A DNA stretch of 54,350 bases from Acidocella sp. KAb 2-4 (GTDB taxonomy: Bacteria > Pseudomonadota > Alphaproteobacteria > Acetobacterales > Acetobacteraceae): contig NZ_JAJDJU010000018.1 of assembly GCF_020567705.1 (NCBI RefSeq), positions 1 to 54,350 on the forward strand. Direction: 5' to 3'. Below the pieces are notes generated by a model, which saw nothing but the letters and a program-made list of their open reading frames with translations, did no database searches and had not been told where the DNA came from. The position numbers were made by a program, and so were the translations under genes. The stretch's first letter is position 1; every line of letters starts with the position of its first letter. Of the stretch, positions 6,636-13,570 are shown piece by piece.

Positions 6636-7976
6636 CTAGTCGGCATACGGATTACTGGTGCCGCGCAGATAGATACGGATCGGCACGCCCGGCATCTCGA
6701 ACACTTCGCGCAGCGAGTTCACCAGATAGCGCTGATACGTCTCCGGCGTCTGCTCGGCGCGGGTGCCAAACAGCGCGAAAGTCGGCGGCCGTGCCTTGAT
6801 CTGCGTGATGTAGCGCAGCTTCAACCGACGCCCATCCACCAGCGGCGGCGGAAAGCGCTCCAGCGCCGCCTCAAACCAGCGGTTGAGCTGGCTGGTCGGG
6901 ATGCGCAGATTCCATTTCTCGTAGGTCGCGCGGATGGCGGGGAACAGCTTGGCCACGCCCTCGCCGGTCTCGGCCGAGAGCGGCACCACGGTGATGCCCT
7001 TCATCTGGCTCAGCGAGATGGAGATGCGGTCCAGCGCCGCCTTGCGCGCCCCGCCGCGGTCTTCCACCGCGTCCCATTTCGTCAGGGCGATCACGCAGCC
7101 CCGGCCCTCGCGCTCGATCAGCCGGGCGATGTGCAGATCCTGCTCTTGCACCCCCTGCGCCGCGTCAACCGCCAGCACCACCATCTCGGCCCGCTTCAGC
7201 GCCTCGATCGAGGAGGAGGTGGACATTTTCTCCAGCCCCTCATCCACGCGCGCGCGCTTGCGCAGCCCGGCCGTGTCCACAATCCGGTAGAGCTTGCCAT
7301 CCGGCCCGGTGAAATCGGCGGAGACAGCATCGCGCGTCAGCCCCGGCTCAGGCCCGGTGATCATCCGCTGCTCGCCCAGCAGATAATTCATCAGCGTCGA
7401 TTTTCCGGCATTGGGCCGCCCGACGATGGCCAGATGCAGCGGCAGGGTCTCGCCCTCCTCACCCTCTTGCGCTTCCGGCCGGGGCAGCTGGTCGGCGATC
7501 TCGGTCATCAGGTTATAGATGCCCTCGTTATGCTCTGCCGAAACGGCGCAAGGCTCGCCCAGCCCCAACTCATAGGCCTCCATCGCCGCCGCCGCCCCGC
7601 CGCGCCCCTCGGCCTTGTTCGCCACCACCAGCACCGGCTTGCCCGAGCGGCGCAGCCAGGCGGCGAAATGGTGATCCTCGGGGATCAGCCCGGCGCGGGC
7701 ATCGAATACGAACAGCACAAGGTCGGCATTATCCACCGCCAGCGAGGTCGAGGCCCGCATCCGCCCCGGTAGGGTGTCGGGCGCGGCCTCCTCCAGCCCG
7801 GCTGTGTCCACCAGCAGCACCTTGGTGCCGGCGAGCACGCATTCGGCTTCCTTGCGGTCGCGCGTTACCCCCGGCGTGTCGGCCACGAGCGCGATGCGCG
7901 CCCCGGCCAGCCGGTTAAAGAGTGTGGACTTGCCGACATTCGGCCGTCCGGCAATGACAACGCGCGGCAGCATCAT
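6636..7976 (-). CDS. der: Ribosome assembly GTPase Der (EngA)
   Basis: The protein has two tandem GTPase domains and a C-terminal KH-like domain. It works in maturation of the 50S subunit. G1 of domain 1 is AGRPNVGKST at the N-terminus with DTAGLEE and NKAEG; G1 of domain 2 is VGRPNAGKST (about 190) with DTAGLRKRARVD and LTKWD. The KH part ends LRYITQIKARPPTFALFG and RIYLRGTSNPY. The ATG at 7976 is chosen to start at MMLPRVVIAG; a GTG at 7982 overlapping the bamB stop would add two residues. The order yfgM-bamB-der matches that of E. coli. Confidence 0.95.
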   Translation of the reverse strand: MMLPRVVIAGRPNVGKSTLFNRLAGARIALVADTPGVTRDRKEAECVLAGTKVLLVDTAGLEEAAPDTLPGRMRASTSLAVDNADLVLFVFDARAGLIPEDHHFAAWLRRSGKPVLVVANKAEGRGGAAAAMEAYELGLGEPCAVSAEHNEGIYNLMTEIADQLPRPEAQEGEEGETLPLHLAIVGRPNAGKSTLMNYLLGEQRMITGPEPGLTRDAVSADFTGPDGKLYRIVDTAGLRKRARVDEGLEKMSTSSSIEALKRAEMVVLAVDAAQGVQEQDLHIARLIEREGRGCVIALTKWDAVEDRGGARKAALDRISISLSQMKGITVVPLSAETGEGVAKLFPAIRATYEKWNLRIPTSQLNRWFEAALERFPPPLVDGRRLKLRYITQIKARPPTFALFGTRAEQTPETYQRYLVNSLREVFEMPGVPIRIYLRGTSNPYAD

Positions 7977-7978
7977 GG

Positions 7979-9298
7979 TCACGCATAGGCAGTCAGTTTG
8001 GCGTCGCGCGTGAGCTGCAACAGCAGCCCGCCCGCGGCGATGGGCGGCATGTCGGCAACGCCGCCCAGTTTCACGATTTTGCTGAGCTGCCCGGCCACCG
8101 GGTCGACCAGCGCGGCCTGGCCGTGGTCGCTCACCAGCACCAGCGTGCCGTTCACCAGCACCGGCCCCGCCCAGGCGATCGGGTTGGTCTTTTTCTTCAT
8201 GTTCTGGAAGCCCGGCATCGGCAGCGCCCAGCTCACCAGCCCGTCATCGGCATGCACGGCGTAGAGCGTCTGCGTCTTGTCGAGCACGAACAGGAACCCC
8301 CCGGAGAGGCAGAGCGGCTGTGTGCCGGTGGCGCTGTGCGTCCACACCTTGGCGCCGGAATGCAGGTCCACGGCCATCATCGTGTCGCCGAGATTGATGG
8401 CGTAAACCACGCCATCGGCAATCGCGGGCGAGGCCACGATGTCCGAGAGGTCGAGCTGCCCGCTCTGCCCAAACGAAGCGGCGAGGCTCTGCTCCCAGAC
8501 CGGCGTGCCGGAAAGAGCGTCAATCGCGGCCAGCAGGCCAGAGGAGAATCCGGCGACGATGATGCCATCGGCATAGGCCGGTGGCCCGGCGATGGCGACG
8601 GCGGTGGTGTTGGGCTGCCCGGGCGCCCCGGCGAAGCGCCAGCCCGGCGTGCCGGAGGCCGCGTCGAAGGTCAGCAGCAGGTCGTCCTGCGTGACCACGG
8701 CAACCAGCCCGTTCGCCACCAGCGGGGCGGAGCGGGTGGGGAAATCCAGCGCCTGCAGCCAGAGCAGCTTGCCGGTGGCGGCGTCCAGCGCGCGCAGTTC
8801 GGCGTAGCCGGTGCTGACATAGAGCTTGCCCGAATCATAAGCGATGCCACCGCCGAGATTCTGCTCGCTGGCGTGCTTGGGCCGGGTGCTGGCATGCCAG
8901 ATCAGGCTGCCATCGGCGAGTGAGACGGCGCGCACCGCCGCATCCGCGTCCATGGCGAAGGCGTGGCCCTCGGCAATCACCGGGCTGGCCGAGAGCGGCT
9001 GGCGATAGCCGCCCGCGGCGCCGATACCGGCATGCCAGCGCGGCGCGAAGTTGAGTGGGGCGGCGACATTGCCGGGCGCGTGCGCGGCATTGGCGCCGGG
9101 CTGTTGCCAAGCGGCCAGGGCGCTGGCCTGGGGCAGGCTCACGGCCGGCGCGTCGGCGGCCACGTCCATGCCGTTGGTGTTGGGCAAAACGGGGATCTGC
9201 GTACCGACGATGGTCACTTTCGGCTTGGAGCAGGAGGCCAGTAGCCCGAGCATCAGGCTGGCGGTGGCGGCGCGGCGTCGCATCATGGGGGATCTCAT
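7979..9298 (-). CDS. bamB: Outer membrane assembly lipoprotein BamB (PQQ-type beta-propeller)
   Basis: A 439-aa lipoprotein with signal peptide and lipobox LLASC. The mature chain has a ~70-residue flexible leader and then repeated propeller blades of the PQQ/WD type, e.g. LADGSLIWHASTRP, AATGKLLWLQALDF, AASGTPGWRFAG, ALSGTPVWEQSL, LHSGAKVWTHSAT and ADDGLVSWALPM. BamB supports the BamA complex in inserting outer membrane beta-barrels. The start overlaps the upstream stop (ATGA) and the stop overlaps the der start. The neighbours make BamB more likely than a PQQ dehydrogenase, and no catalytic dehydrogenase motif is seen. Confidence 0.88.
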   Translation of the reverse strand: MRSPMMRRRAATASLMLGLLASCSKPKVTIVGTQIPVLPNTNGMDVAADAPAVSLPQASALAAWQQPGANAAHAPGNVAAPLNFAPRWHAGIGAAGGYRQPLSASPVIAEGHAFAMDADAAVRAVSLADGSLIWHASTRPKHASEQNLGGGIAYDSGKLYVSTGYAELRALDAATGKLLWLQALDFPTRSAPLVANGLVAVVTQDDLLLTFDAASGTPGWRFAGAPGQPNTTAVAIAGPPAYADGIIVAGFSSGLLAAIDALSGTPVWEQSLAASFGQSGQLDLSDIVASPAIADGVVYAINLGDTMMAVDLHSGAKVWTHSATGTQPLCLSGGFLFVLDKTQTLYAVHADDGLVSWALPMPGFQNMKKKTNPIAWAGPVLVNGTLVLVSDHGQAALVDPVAGQLSKIVKLGGVADMPPIAAGGLLLQLTRDAKLTAYA

Positions 9299-9960
9299 CC
9301 GTTCAACTGGGCAAGCAGGCCTTGCGCGCGTTCGCGCACGCCAACCGGGGCGGTGGGGTCAGAGGCAAGTTCCGAGAACAGGGCTTTGGCCATGTCCGGG
9401 TTGCCCTGGTGCAGATAGGTCAGCGCCTGCACCTCGCGGGCCAGGGCGTGATAAGGGTTGTCGCTGGCCACGAGGGGCTGCAGCCTGGCCTGGATGTCCG
9501 TGTCCGGCACCGCGCCCAGCGCGTGCTGGGCCCAGAGCAGGGTGGCGAGGTCGCGCAGCAGCTTGTCGGCGCTGCCATCCTGGGCCACCTGGGTCCATAG
9601 CGCATTGGCTTGGTCCAGCTTGCCGCTGGCGGCATACAGCCCGGCGGCGCGCAGATCGGCCAGGGTCTTGTACCCCTCGGGCGCGGTGGCGGCGAATTTG
9701 GTCAGCGCCCCGGCGGTCTGCACGGCCTGGTCCGCGGTGATCTGCGCGCCTTGCTGGTCAGCCGCCTGGGTGACGGCGAGATATTGTGTGGCCGCCTTCT
9801 GCGCCTGCTTGGCCTGCCAGGCGCTGTAGGCCTGCTGCGCGCCGACGCCGGCCAGCACCAGCACACAGGCGGCGATCAGCATCCCGCCATAGCGCTTGGC
9901 CAGGGCCACCGCCTGGTCATGCCGCAGATCTTCCGAAACTTCGTCAAAAATATCGACCAC
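9295..9960 (-). CDS. YfgM-like tetratricopeptide membrane protein
   Basis: The protein has 221 aa. A short cytoplasmic N-terminus (MVDIFDEVSEDLRHDQAVAL) is followed by one membrane helix (about 24-45, GGMLIAACVLVLAGVGAQQ), and then a periplasmic domain of TPR-like helical pairs (about 50-220). This is the layout of E. coli YfgM, an ancillary factor at the SecYEG translocon that links to periplasmic chaperones. The N-terminal FDEVSEDLR pattern is typical of the alphaproteobacterial branch. It lies 34 bp after gltX and is coupled to bamB, so translocation and barrel assembly functions sit together. Confidence 0.85.
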   Translation of the reverse strand: MVDIFDEVSEDLRHDQAVALAKRYGGMLIAACVLVLAGVGAQQAYSAWQAKQAQKAATQYLAVTQAADQQGAQITADQAVQTAGALTKFAATAPEGYKTLADLRAAGLYAASGKLDQANALWTQVAQDGSADKLLRDLATLLWAQHALGAVPDTDIQARLQPLVASDNPYHALAREVQALTYLHQGNPDMAKALFSELASDPTAPVGVRERAQGLLAQLNG

Positions 9961-9994
9961 GCCGGGCCCCTATACTTCTCTCTTGCCCAATCTC

Positions 9995-11344
9995 TTAGCC
10001 GGGCGTGCCGCGCGCGGCAACGCAGGCGGCCAGACGGCGCGCCACGCGCTCGCGCCCGATCAGCGGCAGCAGCTTCGCCATCTCCGGTCCGTGCTCCTCG
10101 CCGGTCAGGGCCAGGCGCAGCGGCAGGAACAGCGCCCGCCCCTTGGCCCCCGTGGCCGCGCCGACGGCGCCGCTCCAGGCTTTCCACGTGTCCTCGCTCC
10201 ATGGCTCGGCGGGCAGCGTGTCCAGCGCCGCGCGCAACACCTGCGAATTGCCGGGCAGCTCGGGCGGCGGCAGCTCGTCGCGCACCACCTCCCACCAGCG
10301 CCGCGCCTCGGTTAGCAGGTCGAGATTCCCCCGAATCGCCAGCCAAAACGCCTCATCCGTGCCCTCGGGCAGGCGCTCGCACACGGCCTCGAACGCGAGC
10401 TGGTGCAAGAATTTGCGGTTCAGCCCGAGCAATTGGCGCGCATCGAAGCGCGGCGGCGAGCGCGAGAAATCGGAGAGGTTGAAGCTGGCGATCAGCTCCT
10501 CCATCCCCACCGGGGCGGGGTCTTTATTGGTGCCCAGCCGCGCCAGATACGCCGTGATCGCGCCCGGTTCGATGCCATCCTTGCGCAGCGATTTCAGCGA
10601 GATCGAGCCGATCCGCTTAGACAGCTTCTCGCCATCCCCGCCCGAGATCAGCGGCAGATGCGCGAAGCGCGGCACCGGCGCCTTGGTGATGGCCTCGAAC
10701 AGATCGATCTGCACGGCGGTATTGGAGACATGATCCTCGCCACGGATGATATGGGTGATGCCCATATCCGCGTCGTCCACCACCGAGGTGAAGGTGTAAA
10801 GCGGCGTGCCATCGGCGCGGATCAGCACCGGGTCCGACACTGTGCCGAGCTTGATATTGCGCGGGCCGAGCACGAGGTCGTTCCAGCCGGCCGCGCCGTC
10901 CGAGAGCTTGAAGCGCCAATAGGGGCGCTTGCCATTGGCCTCGGCGGCTTCGCGCTGCGCTTGCGTCATCGCCAGGGCGGCGCGGTCATACACCGGCGGC
11001 AGCTTGCGCTTCACCAAGGCGGCGCGCTTGGCGGCCAGTTCGTCCTCGTTCTCGAAGCAGGGATAAAGCCGTCCGGCCGCCTTCAGTTGCTCCGCCACCT
11101 CGGCATAGCGCGTGAACCGGTCGGATTGCCGGGCCGTCTCGTCCCAGCCAATGCCGAGCCAGCGCAGATCGTCGTAAATCCCCTGCTCATATTCAGGGCG
11201 CCCGCGCTCGGTGTCGGTGTCGTCGAGGCGCAGCAGAAACGTGCCGCCCTGGTGGCGGGCGAACAAAAAATTCACCAGCGCCGCGCGGGCGTTGCCGACA
11301 TGCAGATAGCCCGTGGGGCTGGGAGCGAAGCGAACTTTGACCAT
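9995..11344 (-). CDS. gltX: Glutamyl-tRNA synthetase, short HVGN-type
   Basis: A 449-aa class I synthetase. The Rossmann fold signature is RFAPSPTGYLHVGNARAAL (HVGN in place of HIGH/HIGG) and the second signature is EKLSKRIGS. LRLDDTDTERGRPEY and IIRGEDHVSNTA are conserved GluRS segments. The C-terminal anticodon-binding part (about 310-449) is present and compact. Alphaproteobacteria lack GlnRS and make Gln-tRNA by amidation of Glu-tRNA(Gln). Several have two GltX proteins with split tRNA preference, so this could be one of a pair. The gene lies between puuB and the yfgM-like gene with gaps of about 35 bp. Confidence 0.93.
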   Translation of the reverse strand: MVKVRFAPSPTGYLHVGNARAALVNFLFARHQGGTFLLRLDDTDTERGRPEYEQGIYDDLRWLGIGWDETARQSDRFTRYAEVAEQLKAAGRLYPCFENEDELAAKRAALVKRKLPPVYDRAALAMTQAQREAAEANGKRPYWRFKLSDGAAGWNDLVLGPRNIKLGTVSDPVLIRADGTPLYTFTSVVDDADMGITHIIRGEDHVSNTAVQIDLFEAITKAPVPRFAHLPLISGGDGEKLSKRIGSISLKSLRKDGIEPGAITAYLARLGTNKDPAPVGMEELIASFNLSDFSRSPPRFDARQLLGLNRKFLHQLAFEAVCERLPEGTDEAFWLAIRGNLDLLTEARRWWEVVRDELPPPELPGNSQVLRAALDTLPAEPWSEDTWKAWSGAVGAATGAKGRALFLPLRLALTGEEHGPEMAKLLPLIGRERVARRLAACVAARGTPG

Positions 11345-11380
11345 CCGCGCGGGTTACCCGATTCCGGGGCTTTGGGGAAG

Positions 11381-12652
11381 TTAGATCCCCAGCCGGTCCC
11401 GCAACTGGTAATACCAGGCGCCCAGCGCGGTCAGCGGAACGCGGAACGTCTTGCCGCCGGGGAAGGGGAAATAGGGCAGGCTGGCGAAAACATCGAAGCG
11501 CGCCGTGTCGCCCGCCGCCACCTCGGCCAGAATGCGCCCGAGCAGATGCGTGGTGGTTACGCCGTGCCCGCTATCGCCATGCGAGAAGAACACTTTCGGC
11601 GCCAGCTTGCCCATCTGCGGAAACCGCGTGAGGGTGAGCGCGAAATTGCCGCTCCAGGTGAAGTCGATGCGCGCATCCTTGAGGCTGGGGAAGGTCTTCA
11701 GCATCTTCGGGCGGATCGCATCGCGGATCGAGGCCGGGTCGGCGCCGCCATAATTGATGCCGCCGCCGTAGAGGATGCGGTCATCCGCGCTGCGGCGGAA
11801 ATAATCCAGCACGTAGTTGCAATCCTCCACGCATACATTGGAGGGCAGCAACCGCCGCGCCGTTTCGCCCAGCGGCTCGGTCGCCAGCACCTGGGTCGAG
11901 ACCGGCATGATCCGCCCTTCGAGATTGGGCAGCACATTGTGCAGATAGGCGTTGCCGCACACAAACACCTGCTTCGCCCGCACCTCGCCGGCTGCGGTGC
12001 GCACCACGGCGTTGTCCATGTCGATGGCGATTACCGGCGAGTTTTCATAGATCGTGCCGCCCAGCGACTCGAACGCCGCCGCCTCGCCCTGCACCAAGTT
12101 GAGCGGGTGGATATGCCCGCCCTTCTTGTCGATCAGCCCGCCGGCGTAACGCTCCGTCACCACATGCGGGGCGAGGCCGGGCTTGTCGAGCAGCTCGAAC
12201 TGGTCATGCCCGAAGCTGTTCCACACCTTCACATGGTGCTCCAACTCGCGCATCTGCTTAGGTGTCATCGCCACCGCCAGCATGCCGGGCTGCAAATCGC
12301 ACTGGATGCCATATTTGGCGATGCGCGCGCGGATGATGTCGCCGCCCTCATTGGCCAGCCCGCCGATCAGCCGCCCGGCCTTCTCGCCGTAGCGTGCCGA
12401 AATCACGTCCAGATCGCGCGAATAACCGTTCACGATCTGCCCGCCATTGCGGCCCGAGGCGCCAAAGCCCACGCGCACAGCCTCCACCACCACCGCCGAA
12501 ACGCCGCGCTCGGCCAGTTCCAGCGCCGCCGCGATGCCCGTGAACCCGCCGCCGACGATGCACACATCCGCGTTGACGCTGCCCTGCAGCGGTGGGCGCG
12601 CATCCTGCTTATTGGCCGTGGCCGCGTAATAGGATTTCACATGTTCCGTCAT
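11381..12652 (-). CDS. puuB: FAD-dependent amine oxidase, gamma-glutamylputrescine oxidase-like
   Basis: A 423-aa DAO-family flavoenzyme. The N-terminal dinucleotide motif is VCIVGGGFTGIAAALELAE (about 30-48), followed by GFGASGRNGGQIVNGYS, the ASGRNGG motif typical of PuuB. The substrate-domain segments DYFRRSADDRILYGGG and GHGVTTTHLLGRILAEV are also typical. PuuB oxidises gamma-glutamylputrescine in putrescine use. The other puu genes are not in this window, so substrate is by family only; a related amino-acid oxidase is possible. The ATG overlaps the stop of the upstream membrane protein (ATGA). Confidence 0.82.
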   Translation of the reverse strand: MTEHVKSYYAATANKQDARPPLQGSVNADVCIVGGGFTGIAAALELAERGVSAVVVEAVRVGFGASGRNGGQIVNGYSRDLDVISARYGEKAGRLIGGLANEGGDIIRARIAKYGIQCDLQPGMLAVAMTPKQMRELEHHVKVWNSFGHDQFELLDKPGLAPHVVTERYAGGLIDKKGGHIHPLNLVQGEAAAFESLGGTIYENSPVIAIDMDNAVVRTAAGEVRAKQVFVCGNAYLHNVLPNLEGRIMPVSTQVLATEPLGETARRLLPSNVCVEDCNYVLDYFRRSADDRILYGGGINYGGADPASIRDAIRPKMLKTFPSLKDARIDFTWSGNFALTLTRFPQMGKLAPKVFFSHGDSGHGVTTTHLLGRILAEVAAGDTARFDVFASLPYFPFPGGKTFRVPLTALGAWYYQLRDRLGI

Positions 12653-13047
12653 TTTCTCTCTGGCCCCATCAGTAACACGCCGAACACCGCGCCCAGCACG
12701 GTCATGGTGATCACCATCAGCCGGATTTTATACGCCTCGGCCCGGGCCTGGGCGATGACCTCGGCGCGCATATTGCGCTCCGCCGCCGCCACACGCTCAG
12801 CCAATGGCGCGGTGCCATTGCTCACGATCGCGGCGGTATCCGGGTCCACCTGATCGGCGAGCGCGGTGATCGCCGCCGCCTGGGCGCTGGCATCGGGGGC
12901 GGCGAGCACGGCATCCAGCGCCTGTTGCTGGTGCTGCTCGTCAATCACCGGGGCGGGGATCGAGAAGCTGGCGAACGTGCCGATCAGCCCCGGCAGCAAA
13001 AAGGCGCACAGCATGAAGCCGAGGCGCGAGAACGAGAGTTTGGCCAT
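12649..13047 (-). CDS. Small membrane protein with two membrane helices, unknown
   Basis: The protein has 132 aa. One helix lies near the N-terminus (about 9-30, LGFMLCAFLLPGLIGTFASF) and one at the C-terminus (about 108-127, IRLMVITMTVLGAVFGVLLM). Between them is an ~75-residue Ala- and Gln-rich segment with predicted helices (EQHQQQALDAVLAAP, AERVAAAERNMRAEVIAQAR) that would face the periplasm. No family is recognised. It is coupled by ATGA to the puuB-like gene and follows the DUF805 gene by 31 bp. Confidence 0.7.
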   Translation of the reverse strand: MAKLSFSRLGFMLCAFLLPGLIGTFASFSIPAPVIDEQHQQQALDAVLAAPDASAQAAAITALADQVDPDTAAIVSNGTAPLAERVAAAERNMRAEVIAQARAEAYKIRLMVITMTVLGAVFGVLLMGPERK

Positions 13048-13078
13048 GGTCTTGCCTTTGGCTGGTTTTGCGCCGCTG

Positions 13079-13483
13079 TCAAACCGCTTGTGTCAGCGGG
13101 TCCGGGCCGAAGCGGTTCGCGCCGCGCGTGCCGGGCAGGCAATAAAAAATCAGCAGCACCAGGGCGCCGAAAAACGGAATGATGCCGATCAGCAGCCACC
13201 AGCCGGATTTGTCGATATCATGCAGCCGCCGTACCGCCACCGCCAAGCCCGGCAGCAGCACCGCCAGCGACGCCAAGCCGCGCAGCACCATCACATATAC
13301 ATGCCCGCCCTCGGCGCCCGAATCGAGCGCCACCCCGATCAGGCTGGCGCCGATATCGAGCAACAGCACGAACAGCACCCACCACCACAGCTCGGTGCGC
13401 GGCGCCCGGCCTGAGAAATCGCCATATTTGCTGAGGCAACTCTTCACCGCGCCGATGAAATCCTGCTGTGCCGCCTGCGCCAT
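13079..13483 (-). CDS. DUF805 family inner membrane protein
   Basis: A 134-aa protein with the DUF805 pattern. The N-terminal YGDFSGRAPRTELWWWVLF is followed by three or four membrane helices, the conserved AVAVRRLHDIDKSGWW between helices, and a C-terminal GTRGANRFGPDP. The RxRLHDxxxSGWW motif is diagnostic for the family (E. coli YhaH/YhaI relatives), whose function is not known. It is the first gene of the run toward puuB, with an inverted repeat just upstream. Confidence 0.88.
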   Translation of the reverse strand: MAQAAQQDFIGAVKSCLSKYGDFSGRAPRTELWWWVLFVLLLDIGASLIGVALDSGAEGGHVYVMVLRGLASLAVLLPGLAVAVRRLHDIDKSGWWLLIGIIPFFGALVLLIFYCLPGTRGANRFGPDPLTQAV

Positions 13484-13500
13484 GATGCCCGGTCCTTCCC

Positions 13501-13524
13501 TGTCACGGTTGTCGAGCCGTAACA
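13501..13524. promoter_or_regulatory. Inverted repeat upstream of the DUF805 gene
   Basis: TGTCACGG (13501-13508) and CCGTAACA (13517-13524) match as inverted arms with one mismatch around an 8-bp centre. The repeat lies 17 bp upstream of the DUF805 ATG, in the gap after glnD. It has no following T run, so an operator is more likely than a terminator. Confidence 0.3.
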
Positions 13525-13570
13525 GTAACAGGCCCGGCTGGCGCCGTGTATATGAATTTCCGGCGTCGGC

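Noticed and set aside
7979-9298. A PQQ-dependent dehydrogenase
   Set aside because: The blades match, but it is a lipoprotein of BamB size between yfgM-like and der genes, without dehydrogenase active-site motifs.
10403-12853. An 816-aa open frame opposite gltX and puuB
   Set aside because: It spans two well-supported genes on the other strand and has no family signature. Codon bias in GC-rich DNA keeps it open.
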